A stretch of 64,000 nt of DNA from Puccinia triticina (Eukaryota > Basidiomycota > Pucciniomycetes > Pucciniales > Pucciniaceae): NCBI RefSeq assembly GCF_026914185.1, contig NC_070568.1:3678001-3742000 (forward strand). The letters are read 5' to 3'. The translations under genes were made by a program, and so were the position numbers. How positions within the stretch are numbered: the first letter of the stretch is position 1; each line of letters opens with the position of its first letter. Shown here in pieces: positions 45,440-56,492 of the stretch. The notes beneath the pieces were generated by a model. It was not told where the DNA came from. It searched no databases and saw nothing but the letters and a program-made list of their open reading frames with translations.

Positions 45440-45745
45440 AAACCAACCCTCTGGATGGCCTGTTCAACAGGTCATTCAAAGGAGTACATGAATGTGTACC
45501 CTCTCAATGACCAGTCAACCGGTCATTGAAGAGGACACAACAACCTCTGGATGGCCATTTGGACAGGCCAGCCAGAGGACTTCACCTCTTGATGATTGGT
45601 CAACCGGTCATTGAAGAGGACTTCACACCTCTCAATGACCGGACCAGTCATTGAGAGGGACTCTACACCCTCTTGAAAACTGGTTGACCGGTCATCAAGA
45701 GGGACTCTACACCCTCTCAATGACTGGTTGACTGGTTGTTGAGTG
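45440..45745. repeat. Palindrome array based on CAATGACCGGTCATTG
   Basis: TCAATGACCAGTCAACCGGT, CGGTCATTGAAGAGGAC, CTCAATGACCGG and GGTCATCAAGAGGGACTC alternate about every 40-60 bp, with CTCTACACCCTCT spacers. The motif is shared in spirit with 28660-29195 and 50100-50790. Confidence 0.8.
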
Positions 45746-45955
45746 TTGAGGGGAACAACAGTTTTAACAAGATGTCACACTTCATTGTAGTGAGATTTAT
45801 GCAGTGAGCTTAACAAACGTCAAGCTGGGGTTTCATTGTCAATTATTCCTAACTAGTAATATTAGCCCGGTTCACATTGGATTTTTGACACCATTTTTAT
45901 CCAATTTACCATTATAATTTTCCATTTTTTTCAAGTTGGTCAGATTCATCTGAAA

Positions 45956-46798
45956 TCACTTTTTTTTGATGATTGAAAAATATGCACAAATTTTATGATA
46001 AAATGCCATAAAAATGGTGTTAAAGTAACCAACGTGAGCCAGGCTATTGGCTTTAAGCTTCATGAAGGTGTCAACGTGATTGGTAATGCTGGTGTTTGCA
46101 TCCTGTCTGAGATTATCAATCTTTGTTTGGATAAGGAATACTGACACTTGATTTTCACTCTGATGATAGTCCTTGATCAGTATCCATAAGATATATGGAC
46201 TCAATTGGGGATATTGAACATAGTCTTCATATGCAGCTTGGAATCTTTGAGAGTTATCTTTGTCCATTTGACTAAACAAGAATTCCACTACACATTGATT
46301 CTCTACAAGCTTGGAATCACCAGTTACTTCTGTTTCTTCATTGTTTGTCAAAAACTGCGCTAAGAAAAGTGATCTAAAGTTGCCAACAATTTGTGAGGAC
46401 CAGTTGGTAAAATTGGATTCATTGAGGTTACTTGTGATCTTCACTCAAGATAAGGCGTGTTCTTGAGATGCTCTGGATTCTTTGGCATTTGAGTACGTGG
46501 GTTCTCCCTTGGAGTTGTCCGAGTCGGGATTCCTTCGGAACTTGACCTGGCCAACAACACAGTATAACCCACGGTCCACACATCAATTGCAAGGCACCTT
46601 GTGTTGCCGTGTGTGGATCTGGTCAGGATCTTCTGATTTGATTTCCCATTTGCCGGGTGATGAGAGTTGAATTTCGCCAGAATTCCTGCCAAGCACAGGT
46701 GGAACTGGTGGTTTAGGCTCCTCCCCAGGTTGGAGTACGGGTGAAGCTTCAGCTTTGAACGGTAATGGGCTGTAGGGTGGTTTGTGAGCCTGAGACAT
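45956..46798 (-). pseudogene. Probable Ty1/Copia-type gag fragment
   Basis: A minus-strand frame from 46798 (MSQAHKPPYSPLPFKAEASP) shifts and continues at 46444 with LNESNFTNWSSQIVGNFRSL, YILWILIKDYHQSENQ and FLIQTKIDNLRQD. The pattern LN-x-x-NF-x-x-W followed by a helical region with an IKDYH-type motif resembles the UBN2-like gag of Copia elements. No protease, integrase or RT is seen. Confidence 0.5.
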
Positions 46799-46982
46799 CT
46801 TGGATGGGTTAGAAAGTCGTCTTGGGTGGGGAGGGGTCTGGGGTCGAGAGAGGTCTAGGTGGGGAATGTGGGGTCAAGAGAGGGAGAGGACCAGCTCAGG
46901 TCGAGAGAGGGCGGACAAGATTTGGTTGAGAGGGGTCTGGGGTCAAGAGAAATGTGGGGTCGAGAGGGGTCTGGGGTTGAGA

Positions 46983-49030
46983 TGTGCTTTGGCACACTCC
47001 TACAAACGGAGTGTGCTTTGGCACACTCCTACAAACGGAGTGTGCTTTGGCACACTCCTACAAACGGAGTGTGCTTTGGCACACTCCTACAAACGGAGTG
47101 TGCTTTGGCACACTCCTACAAACGGAGTGTGCTTTGGCACACTCCTACAAACAGAGTGTGCTTTGGCACACTCCTACAAACAGAGTGTGCTTTGGCACAC
47201 TCCTACAAACAGAGTGTGCTTTGGCACACTCCTACAAATGGAGTGTGCTTTGGCACACTCCTACAAATGGAGTGTGCTTTGGCACACTCCTACAAATGGA
47301 GTGTGCTTTGGCACACTCCTAATAATGGAGTGTGCTTTGGCACACTCCTAATAATGGAGTGTGCTTTGGCACACTCCTAATAATGGAGTGTGCTTTGGCA
47401 CACTCCTATTAACGGAGTGTGCTTTGGCACACTCCTATTAACGGAGTGTGCTTTGGCACACTCCTAATAACGGAGTGTGCTTTGGCACACTCCTAATAAC
47501 AGAGTGTGCTTTGGCACACTCCTAATAACGGAGTGTGCTTTGGCACACTCCTAATAACGGAGTGTGCTTTGGCACACTCCTAATAACGGAGTGTGCTTTG
47601 GCACACTCCTAATAACGGAGTGTGCTTTGGCACACTCCTAATAACGGAGTGTGCTTTGGCACACTCCTAATAACGGAGTGTGCTTTGGCACACTCCTAAT
47701 AACGGAGTGTGCTTTGGCACACTCCTAATAACGGAGTGTGCTTTGGCACACTCCTAATAACGGAGTGTGCTTTGGCACACTCCTAATAACGGAGTGTGCT
47801 TTGGCACACTCCTAATAACGGAGTGTGCTTTGGCACACTCCTAATAACGGAGTGTGCTTTGGCACACTCCTAATAACGGAGTGTGCTTTGGCACACTCCT
47901 AATAACGGAGTGTGCTTTGGCACACTCCTAATAACGGAGTGTGCTTTGGCACACTCCTAATAACGGAGTGTGCTTTGGCACACTCCTAATAACGGAGTGT
48001 GCTTTGGCACACTCCTAATAACGGAGTGTGCTTTGGCACACTCCTAATAACGGAGTGTGCTTTGGCACACTCCTAATAACGGAGTGTGCTTTGGCACACT
48101 CCTAATAACGGAGTGTGCTTTAGCACACTCCTAATAACGGAGTGTGCTTTGTCACACTCCTAATAACGGAGTGTGCTTTGGCACACTCCTAATAACGGAG
48201 TGTGCTTTGGCACACTCCTAATAACGGAGTGTGCTTTGGCACACTCCTAATAACGGAGTGTGCTTTGGCACACTCCTAATAACGGAGTGTGCTTTGGCAC
48301 ACTCCTAATAACGGAGTGTGCTTTGGCACACTCCTAATAACAGAGTGTGCTTTGGCACACTCCTAATAACAGAGTGTGCTTTGGCACACTCCTAATAACA
48401 GAGTGTGCTTTGGCACACTCCTAATAACGGAGTGTGCTTTGGCACACTCCTAATAACAGAGTGTGCTTTGGCACACTCCTAATAACGGAGTGTGCTTTGG
48501 CACACTCCTAATAACGGAGTGTGCTTTGGCACACTCCTAATAACGGAGTGTGCTTTGGCACACTCCTAATAACGGAGTGTGCTTTGGCACACTCCTAATA
48601 ACGGAGTGTGCTTTGGCACACTCCTAATAACGGAGTGTGCTTTGGCACACTCCTAATAACGGAGTGTGCTTTGGCACACTCCTAATAACGGAGTGTGCTT
48701 TGGCACACTCCTAATAACGGAGTGTGCTTTGGCACACTCCTAATAACGGAGTGTGCTTTGGCACACTCCTAATAACAGAGTGTGCTTTGGCACACTCCTA
48801 ATAACGGAGTGTGCTTTGGCACACTCCTAATAACAGAGTGTGCTTTGGCACACTCCTAATAACGGAGTGTGCTTTGGCACACTCCTAATAACAGAGTGTG
48901 CTTTGGCACACTCCTAATAACGGAGTGTGCTTTGGCACACTCCTAATAACAGAGTGTGCTTTGGCACACTCCTAATAACAGAGTGTGCTTTGACACACTC
49001 CTAATAGCGGAGTGTGCTTTGGCACACTCA
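46983..49030. repeat. Satellite of 71 head-to-tail 29-bp hairpin units
   Basis: Each unit has the inverted arms GGAGTGTGC and GCACACTCC around the loop TTTG, plus a 7-bp spacer. Unit positions at 46983, 47041, 48984 and 49013 differ by exact multiples of 29, so there is no length change over 70 periods. The spacer changes along the array in blocks: TACAAAC (first eight), TACAAAT (three), TAATAAT (three), TATTAAC (two), then TAATAAC to the end. Substitutions in the arms are few, mainly GGAG to AGAG. The open frames in the first 400 bp are a by-product of a unit length not divisible by three. Confidence 0.97.
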
Positions 49031-50100
49031 TCAGTCAATGGGCTGAAGGAAGAAAGATCCCCCATAAGCAGCAAATTTCACCCACTTCTTAGCCAAACCT
49101 CACATCTACGGCCTGAAAAATGTTCCACAATCTGATCTTCTTGACATGCCCTCCGATCCTGTCTAGAGCTACGTCCTTACAGAGGCAACCTACAAGACAG
49201 ATGATTCCCAAAACCCCATCAATGTGACATACTTTATTCACTTCACAACTTCATTTCTCTCTGAACAGTATTTGCTTGAGCTCAAAGAGAACTTTAATCA
49301 AATATCTCAATTGGAGGCTGGCCTAGATTTGACTTTGCGGCATCACATTCTTGTGATACTCAAAAAGATCTTGGCAGATCTTCAAGAACTCAATGATGGA
49401 GCCGGTGAAAATGAGAAGAACCAATACCAAACGAACTCATCAAATCAACAAAACTTTGTGAACCATCAAGACCCAATCAGATCAAGCCAACTAGACGACT
49501 CAGATGACATTGATACTCTCCACACTTCAGGTAGTGATGTGTAAACCCCCCTCCTCCTTTGGGGTTCACAAGATGTCATCAAGGGACACCTGCCCTGTCA
49601 CATGTTGAAATTACTCAGGTGAAAAGAATTGTGTGTTGTGGGATTTGAACCCACAACCTTCTACATTCATGAGAGCTGCTCACACAGTTGGTCTTACTGG
49701 TGATATTTGGATATTAGATCATATCCCCTCAAATGGAGCTTGAAGAATACATTCCAACATTACAAGCTTGAATATAGTCCGCACTCCTCTCTTCCCTGGT
49801 TCAGTAGAGAGCTGACTCTCTCTGCTCCAGGCAAGCCCTTTGCTCTTCTCTTTTCTTTCTCTCTTGTGTTCTCATGCTCACAGAGAGAGCTGGATCTCTC
49901 TGCTCCAGACTGCAATCAAGTCTCCCAGTGTTTGGTCCTAGAAGCTCATTTAGGCTCTCCAGCCAGCTGCTCCTCTGTCCTACTTCTGAGCTCCAGTGAA
50001 GGGATTCCAACCCTTACATGACAACTCACCACCTCCACTCTCTGATGTCAGCTTTTTGAGCATGTGGGATTAAGGCTTCTAAAATGTTTACCTTATGTTC
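49031..50100. other. Region with one unassigned open frame and a tRNA-like segment
   Basis: A plus-strand frame at 49224-49544 (LLELKENFNQISQLEAGLDL, then ILVILKKILADLQELND) is helical and acidic; it may be a retroelement fragment. 49625-49705 has a tRNA-like B box. 49790-49915 has repeated GAGAGCTG-CTCTCTGCTCCAG text. Nothing is named with confidence. Confidence 0.35.
49625..49705 (-). other. tRNA-like segment (B-box stem-loop), probably SINE or tRNA relic
   Basis: On the minus strand GTTGTGGGTTCAAATCCCAC forms a standard T-stem and loop with GGTTCAAATCC. Upstream GAGCAGCTC could be D-arm-like, but no acceptor stem or anticodon arm folds cleanly, so I do not call a functional tRNA. Confidence 0.3.
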
Positions 50101-50790
50101 AAATCAGGCTAATCTTTGATCCACTCCATACCATACACACTGGTAATTTAGTTGAGGGTACTTCCACTGGATGCCTGGTACAATTGGGTATTCTAAGACC
50201 CCGTTGAATGGGGTGTACAGTCATTGAGTGCAGATTCCCTCCACTTGATGACTGTTGGAAAATCATTGATTTGAGGGTGTGTCCACTCAATGGACATATC
50301 TAAATTACCAGCCACCAAGTGGGAACATACTCCACTCAATGACTGATTTTTATTTTCATTGATTGGAGAGATTCTCCACTCAATGTCTGGTGTGTGTACT
50401 GGCTATTGAGTGGAGGTGTTCTCCACTTGGTGACCGGTTCTATGTACCGGCCATTGAGTGCAGACACCCTCCACTTGATTACAGGTGACCAGGCACAGAA
50501 AATCCCAGCTCAATGACCAGTACGGCATGTTGGTCATTGAGCCCAGATTTTCCCAGCTTGAAGGATAATTCATAATGTAAAAACAGCAGGGAAAAGCCTG
50601 GCTTGAGGAATAGTATGTACTGTCCATCCAGCTGCACTTTTCCAAGCTGGGTGGACAGCGTAGACTGCCTACCAAGCTCAGAAAGGCTGAATCAATGACC
50701 AGCATGCACTGTTCATTTTTCCAGTGCTTCTTGCTGGATGACCAGTATGTACTGGTCATCGTATTTGTCAGCCTTAGAGTCAACTCAGCT
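50100..50790. repeat. Palindromic repeats based on CACTCAATGAC and CAATGACCAG
   Basis: CCACTTGATGAC, CATTGAGTGGA, GCTCAATGACCAG, TTGGTCATTGAGC and GACCAGTATGTACTGGTC alternate. The arms diverge more than in the 29-bp satellite. A related block is at 51690-51965. Confidence 0.7.
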
Positions 50791-50945
50791 GACCTAAAGT
50801 CTGCCTTTTTCTACTTTTTACATATGAATTACTTCATATCTTTTTCATCTTAAGAGGAAACCTTTTTTTGACTTCAGATTCTGTTTCCTCATGCAATTTT
50901 AACCCTAGTTACAACTTACCAATTCTTTGTAACTATACTCCTTCC
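50785..50945 (+). repeat. Direct repeat of about 155 bp, copy 1 (partner 52065-52225)
   Basis: GACTTCAGATTCTGTTTCCT and the flanking CTTTGTAACT, TTTTTCATCTTAAG and CAGCCTTAGAGTCAACTC blocks recur in order at 52065-52225. Both are preceded by a CAATGACCAG palindrome block. They could be LTR ends of a short element or the two edges of a tandem duplication. Confidence 0.7.
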
Positions 50946-51689
50946 CTGAGTTATTGAGTTGTGGCGCGCATGCGCAGTTGTGACGTGTCAGCGCTGCCAG
51001 GCGCGCCAAACCACATGTACATATGTGAATTACATAAGCAAACTGTGAAAAATTTTGTAGTCAGGATCCCCCTTGCCTGAGGCCTATCTACAGACTTCAG
51101 CACACCAGAACCACACTCCAGATAACCCCAGGATCACCACCAAAGAGATTACCACACTCCCAGTATACCTACCGTCACAGGCGCCTAGGATAGTAACCTC
51201 TTTCACTGAACCTTGTTTATCTCAGAGGTACAACTCTGTGTCTTGCTTGATCTGCTCTTTTCTGCTGGACTTTGCCTCATTCTTGATCACAGGGCTGTCC
51301 CTTCATAACTGCATTCTTTTTCTGTGGTTTTTGTAAGAAACAAACCACATAGGTTTCCATTTAAAGAACCTTGACTATCCAGAAGGAAGCTAAAAAATTG
51401 TGGCTGGATTAAACTTGTCTAATCCAGAAGCCCTCCACGTTTCTTTGGTGAGAGGAGGCTGTAGCACTCTCTAGCACAGCTTGGCAGCACTCTTCTGAAG
51501 AGGTAGCATTGCCAGTGGACGTGCATTCCCACCAGAATAATCTTGAATATCTGCTCATCTTGATCCTGCTCAGTTTCTTCCTCTCTTTCTCACTCTCTCT
51601 CTTATTTGTATTTTCTTTATCCAAAGAAATCCAAATAATTCTCCCTTTCTTCTTGTGTCCTGTGGTCACTAAAGAGACTCAGGCTCACA
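50946..51689. other. Sequence between the two 155-bp repeats
   Basis: Starts with GTGGCGCGCATGCGCAG near 50962. A frame at 51073-51336 has a hydrophobic C-terminal half but no ATG start, so I do not call a gene. The second half is pyrimidine-rich. Confidence 0.3.
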
Positions 51690-51965
51690 GTATTTGAGCT
51701 TGGAGAGGCTGAAGATTGATGACCAGGGCATGCTGGCTATCAAGCGTGGCCTCTCCCAACTCAATGGCCAGTTTTTGATGGTCATCTAGTTGGAGAAGCC
51801 CTGGTACAACAACAAGCACATCCTGGTCATTGATCTGGGTCTTTCCAAGATTGGTGGGCAGTCTATACTGTCCATCAAGCTCAATGAACATTATGTAGTG
51901 TCTGTTCATTGAGTTTGGAATTTCTCAGTTCAATGACCAGAAAACAAGGGTCATTGAGCCTGTGT
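51690..51965. repeat. Second CAATGACCAG palindrome block
   Basis: GATGACCAGGGCATGCTGGC, CAATGGCCAG, GGTCATTGATCTGGG, CTCAATGAACATTATGTAGTG and CAATGACCAGAAAAC alternate. It is the partner of the block at 50100-50790, ahead of the second copy of the 155-bp repeat. Confidence 0.65.
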
Positions 51966-52064
51966 GAACAAGCCACTTGCCAATGTCCACCCTGATGTTT
52001 GCCCAAACATGATGGTGGAAATAGCAAAAAAAAAAAAAAAAAAACCTCCCCTGTAAGCCTTAGA

Positions 52065-52225
52065 GCCAACATAGTTAGCCTCAAGTCTCCCTTTTCTATG
52101 CTTTTACACCTAAATACCCTTATATGTTTTTCATCTTAAGTGTTATCTTTGTTTTGACTTCAGATTCTGTTTCCTCATGCACTTTTAAACCTAGTTACAA
52201 CTCAAAACTTCTTTGTAACTCTAGG
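52065..52225 (+). repeat. Direct repeat of about 155 bp, copy 2
   Basis: Partner of 50785-50945. It ends exactly where the recognisable gag frame of the next retrotransposon begins (GGTTATGCCAAG at 52224). Confidence 0.7.
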
Positions 52226-53264
52226 TTATGCCAAGCGCTGGTTCACAGACCTACGCTCAGCTAATGGCAAACAATCTTGGGAATGGTGGAAAAAACAAAT
52301 TAACAGCAAATGGGGAAGCCCAGCATGGCGCTTCAAAATTGAAAATAAATTTGATGAGAGCACCTTTGATATTGAAAAAGACAATCCACTTAGATGGGTA
52401 ATATCTCAGAAAGATGGATTGAAAGCCATTTGGCCCAATTTAACAGACAATGAAGTCCACCTGAGAATCCTCAAAAAATGTGGAGGAGATCTAGAGCACG
52501 CCATTAAAAGTAGACTACCCTACAATGCAAGTACTGAAGATATTGTTAACACTTTAGAAGATATAACTACACGTACACACATTGGCAGAAGATATAAGCC
52601 TAAATATCAAGGAGATAAAACTGAGAAAACAGAAGAGAAAAAACCATCCTCTTCAAAAGACCAGAGTTATCAGAAAGATAAGAAGTGCTACACCTGTGGT
52701 AAAATGGGACACACTTCACCAAACTGCCCTCAACCAAAGAAAAACATTAACAATGTTGAAATAGAGGCAGAAGAAACAGCTGAAGAGAAGACTCAATCAG
52801 ACACAGAGGAAACACATGATGATGGGTCTTCAGTCTCATCAGGATCTTGTAATATGATTAACATAGACATAGAAGTGGCTGAAGCTGAAACAGAACATAA
52901 TTTACCACAAGCATGGCATCCTGGACAACCTATAGGAAACACCCAGGAAGCAAGACTGATGAAAACCAAACCTACAAGAGGGAAAGGCTACACAGCTGGT
53001 AAAACCAACATTACACACATACTGTTCAATGGTAGAGAAGCAGAAATGTTACTGGACAGTGGAGCATATTGCTCAGTAGTACCTGAGACATACTTGAGAA
53101 AATTATGCCCAGACTACAGAGACATCCTTCTACCACTAGGGAAAGTAAGAATAAACAGTGCCAGCAGCACCATGAAGCCAATAGGAGTATTTGAATGCCC
53201 AATAATAATCCCTCACCCAACAGGATCAGTCAGAATGACAGTGGAATTTATTGTGATAGAGGAT
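52224..53264 (+). CDS. Ty3/Gypsy-type gag and aspartic protease, first part of a polyprotein
   Basis: The open frame holds a capsid-like part (RWFTDLRSANGKQSWEWW), the CCHC knuckle CYTCGKMGHTSPNC, an acidic linker (EAEETAEEKTQSD) and the protease motif EMLLDSGAYCSVV. No ATG is seen at the start: 52224 adjoins a repeat, so the N-terminus may be lost. At 53264 the frame is broken by the hAT element; on the far side (61497) the same frame continues with AVSKHFILGNDYLN. The 8232 bp removed equals 3 x 2744, so gag-PR-RT is one continuous frame without internal stops. Confidence 0.88.
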
Positions 53265-53654
53265 CAACACTGGGTCGCTACGCTAAGCTACGCTATTTGC
53301 CTGATAATCCTCAGCGTAGCGACGAGATTGTCACCCAAGATCTCCATAGTGTTAGTTACAGTTAATTTCAGTTAAACTAACAGCAGCGTAGCGGAATCAT
53401 TTTGCCTCTCAATTTTTTCTTGCGCTAGCTTGGACTAATCACCGCTAAAATAGCTGTCAGCATAGTTTTCTCACCGCTAACACGTTTGTGATCCCTACAC
53501 AGCGTAGTTTAATCATCGCTAACAACCTTTTAATTGCTAAACAGCGTAGCTGAGTTTACGCTAACAGTTAGCGTAACGTGCAGCTTTTCCCGCTGCGCTA
53601 CGCTGTGTGACAGGAGATGGGATCCGTGAAGAATGAAATAAAAGCACGCCAAAC

Positions 53655-53755
53655 TAGGGCAGCTCAGTCCCTTTTGGGGATCGAACCCACATGAGTGCCT
53701 GATACAGGACCGGGATATCGCACGTGTTTACCACTGCACTAGGCCTGAGTATACA
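53655..53755 (-). other. tRNA-like segment with A and B boxes
   Basis: Minus strand: TAGTGCAGTGGT fits a tRNA A box and GGTTCGATCCC a B box, about 50 bases apart. CTCAG at the 5' side and CTGAG at the 3' side could pair as part of an acceptor stem, with one mismatch further in. The anticodon arm is not convincing. Probably a tRNA-derived relic or SINE part caught in the hAT element. Confidence 0.4.
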
Positions 53756-54069
53756 GCGGCCGTGAGAATGGGTTATCCATACGCTCTCATCTGGTATTAT
53801 TGTATGCAACCCCGTGGATGCTTGGGCTGCCGTGGCATGTTCCCAGACCCGTTTCAGAGTTGGTATCCAAATACACCTCTTGGCTCTTTTCGCATTGCCC
53901 CTTTCAATCAACTCTTACATATGCGCTCACTGCTCAGCGCAATCCACAAATTAGTATTTATTCACCAATCCCAAGCCCCTATAGCATCTTTTCCCCTCAA
54001 ATGCTCACTGCTCTACTATCACTTCACCACCTCGCAACTGTTCAGACGCTTTTTGAGTGCCCAGCAGCC

Positions 54070-55075
54070 GAGCGATTAAATTAAAAAAGTAAGCCAACCT
54101 CCGAACTGCCCTTGTGCCCCTTTGCAGCTTGCAGAGCTGCCAAGGGGCCTTTTTCTGCTTTCTGACAACCTGATCATTGGTACTGACACTCTTTACGTGC
54201 CCAGCGCCTAACCAATTGACTCACAGAGGTAAGTCAACCCTGTGAACTGCATTGGAAATTGCACCTTTCTCTTAATGCTGATGGTGTGCGCTTCCGATTT
54301 GTTTAGACGCCTGGGAAGCACGCAGAAACCGACCAATTGATTTACAAAGGTACGTTCTCTCTTGGAAGTTGAATCGCTTGCATGCCCCTTGGTGACACCC
54401 TGCCGATAGGCTTACAAAATCTGCGCAAGCGCCGAGCAACCGTCCAGCTTACTTGATCAAGAGGTAAGCCGACCATCCGCGCTGCTCATTTGCCCATTGC
54501 AGCTCTAGGGTTGCCTGTTTCTGCTTGCTGACACCCCGCCAACCTTTTAGACACTCCACCGACCCTTTCAGAAGCCCCACCCACCCTTTCAGACGCCTGC
54601 CGACCCGTTCAGACGCCCTCCGACCTGTTTAGACGTCCTCCAACCCGTTCAGACGCCCGCTAACCCCAATTGACTTCAAGAGGTATGCCAACCCTCCTCG
54701 CTGCTATTTTTCCTCTTTGCAGCTCTGCGATCGTGTTCCTTGTTGTTGACACCACACCTTTTTAAATGCTCCACCAATACGTTCAGACTCACACCGGCCC
54801 ATTCAGACGCTCGCCGACCCGTTTAAACGCTCGCCGACCCGTTCAGACGCCCCCGACCCATTCAGACGCGCGCCGATCCGCTCAGACGCTCGCCGACCGG
54901 CTCAGACGCTCACCGACCCGCTCAGACGGTCGCCGACCCGCTCAGACGGTCGCCGACCCGCTCAGACGCTCGCCCACCCGTTAAGACGCCCCCAACCCAT
55001 TCAGAAACCCCGCCAATCCTTTCAGACGCTCTGCAACGACTAAGCAGCCAATTAATCAACTTCCAGACGTAAGTC
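54070..55075 (+). repeat. Repeated splice-donor-like blocks and 18-bp tandem repeats upstream of the dioxygenase gene
   Basis: Blocks ending CAATTGACTYA..AGAGGTAAGYC recur near 54087, 54226, 54348, 54461, 54680 and 55068. Each contains a GT-AAG-type donor and most are followed 40-60 bp later by TTTGCAG-like acceptors. Between them, 54540-55030 is a tandem repeat of about 18 bp (GACCCGTTCAGACGCTCGCC and variants, more than 20 copies). It could be a multi-exon untranslated leader or simply a degenerate satellite. Confidence 0.6.
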
Positions 55076-55189
55076 AAGCCTTTGGGCTGTTCACAAATTC
55101 AATAAATTTCTTCACAAGAGCGTGGTGCTTACCACTCCAATTTCACTTGGTAACAGTATCAAACAGCGAGATCATTGGAGTGTGTCATC

Positions 55190-56492
55190 ATGGGAAAAAA
55201 GAAAAGGTATGGACTCACATCTATTCAGAGGGACATTGATACTGATTGATATTTCTCTTGTCACTTTTGCCTTTTTCTTTGTTGGTTGACTGTCTTGCAA
55301 ATTATTATAATGACTATGTTGATGAAATGATTGATCTCGGGCGGACATTCTCCCGGGGACTTGAAATTATTCTTCTAGTCATAAAAATAAGAGCAGTAAA
55401 GCATCTTGCCTAAGAAATAAGGCAAAGCAATCAAGGGAAAACAACGCTTTGATGCAGGAACAACTTGAGTGGAAGGACGGGTCCGTGATTTGGCATCGGG
55501 TCAAATACGAACCTCACAACCTCTATCCAAACATCCCTTGGGTCAATGACAAACCAACCCGTATTCCAACTGCCGCCAAAATCGCATCCGCACACAAACA
55601 AGTCAGATCATACCGATTTCTCACCTCCGGACTCAACGTGATCAAGGATCCTCTTGACAAAAAGTCTGTGATAGCCATTGTCAAATTCACACCCGTCGAA
55701 GAGCTCACTAGTTCTCAAATCGAAGATCTCAACTACGTTTCCAATTTTCTAAATAAGTCTAAACGTTTTATCAATGGTGTTCACTCTTGTTCTCGAGTTT
55801 GGGGTGGTCTCATGTGGGCCATTGGCTGGAGGAAGTCATATGATGAGGACCAGATTGTAGGCCGATACATCAAGGCATTCAACAAAACTGAAATGCGGGC
55901 CTTTGATGAACATTACATCAAGTCTTCTAAAGTTGGTCAAATAATCGGAAATCTCTTCAAGGATCTTGCTCACACTCCATTCCAAGACAATCAAGACCTC
56001 ATGAAGAAGTATAATATCCCCTCCTTTCCAGACCTTGCTTACGGTGAACTTCCACAAGAGTCTACCTGCACTCCTCATATTACGTTTACTACCAATGGTT
56101 TTTTTAATCCTCCGCACAAAGACACCGAGGATATCTCTCAATTTGCTTTCGTCTTGTTTCTTCCAACTCGCACTTCTGATTACACTTTAGTAGACTCTTC
56201 CAAGTATGACATCAAATCGGGGCCTTTTATTTTCCCTGATCACCGTATTGGTATTGATTTTGATCATCAGCATGGGATTGTCAAGATGATATGGCAAGCG
56301 AATAAATATACTCACTGCACTATGCCTCACTCTAAGAGCTCTCAATTTACTCGTCTTGGAATGTCCATACAAATAAACTCTGCTTTAGCACATACTTGTG
56401 ATAAATATATGAAGGGTTTTTACACTAGCATAGCCCATTATTTTGGCGATCATTTTTTTATATGTTTTGTAGTATGGGTAGAAGTACTTTAA
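55190..56492 (+). CDS. TET/JBP-like 2-oxoglutarate/Fe(II) dioxygenase carried by the hAT element
   Basis: Exon 1 (55190-55206, MGKKKS) and exon 2 (55379-56492) splice in frame to 376 residues. Proteins of this kind oxidise a substrate with 2-oxoglutarate, O2 and Fe(II); TET/JBP members act on methylated or other bases in DNA. Seen: a Lys-rich start, a conserved globular part (YRFLTSGLNVIKDPLDK, GVHSCSRVWGG), then HITFTTNGFFNPPHKDTED with His252 and Asp254 as metal ligands, GPFIFPDHRIGIDF, and HCTMPHSKSSQFTRLGMSIQ with His318 and Arg331, the latter placed to bind 2-oxoglutarate. The pattern matches, from memory, the Tet-like 2OG-Fe(II) oxygenase family that is expanded in rusts. The family call is fairly firm; DNA as the substrate is inference. 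No stop or frameshift interrupts it. Confidence 0.72.

Noticed and set aside
45956..46798. Host gene
   Set aside because: Frames break in mid-domain and the pattern resembles a Copia-type gag; treated as a retroelement fragment.
46800..47380. Open frames of 110-180 codons across the start of the 29-bp satellite
   Set aside because: They exist in all three frames because 29 is not a multiple of three and the early spacers lack stop codons; translation gives a repeat of the same peptide.
49625..49705. Functional tRNA gene
   Set aside because: Only the T-arm is convincing; acceptor and anticodon arms do not fold.
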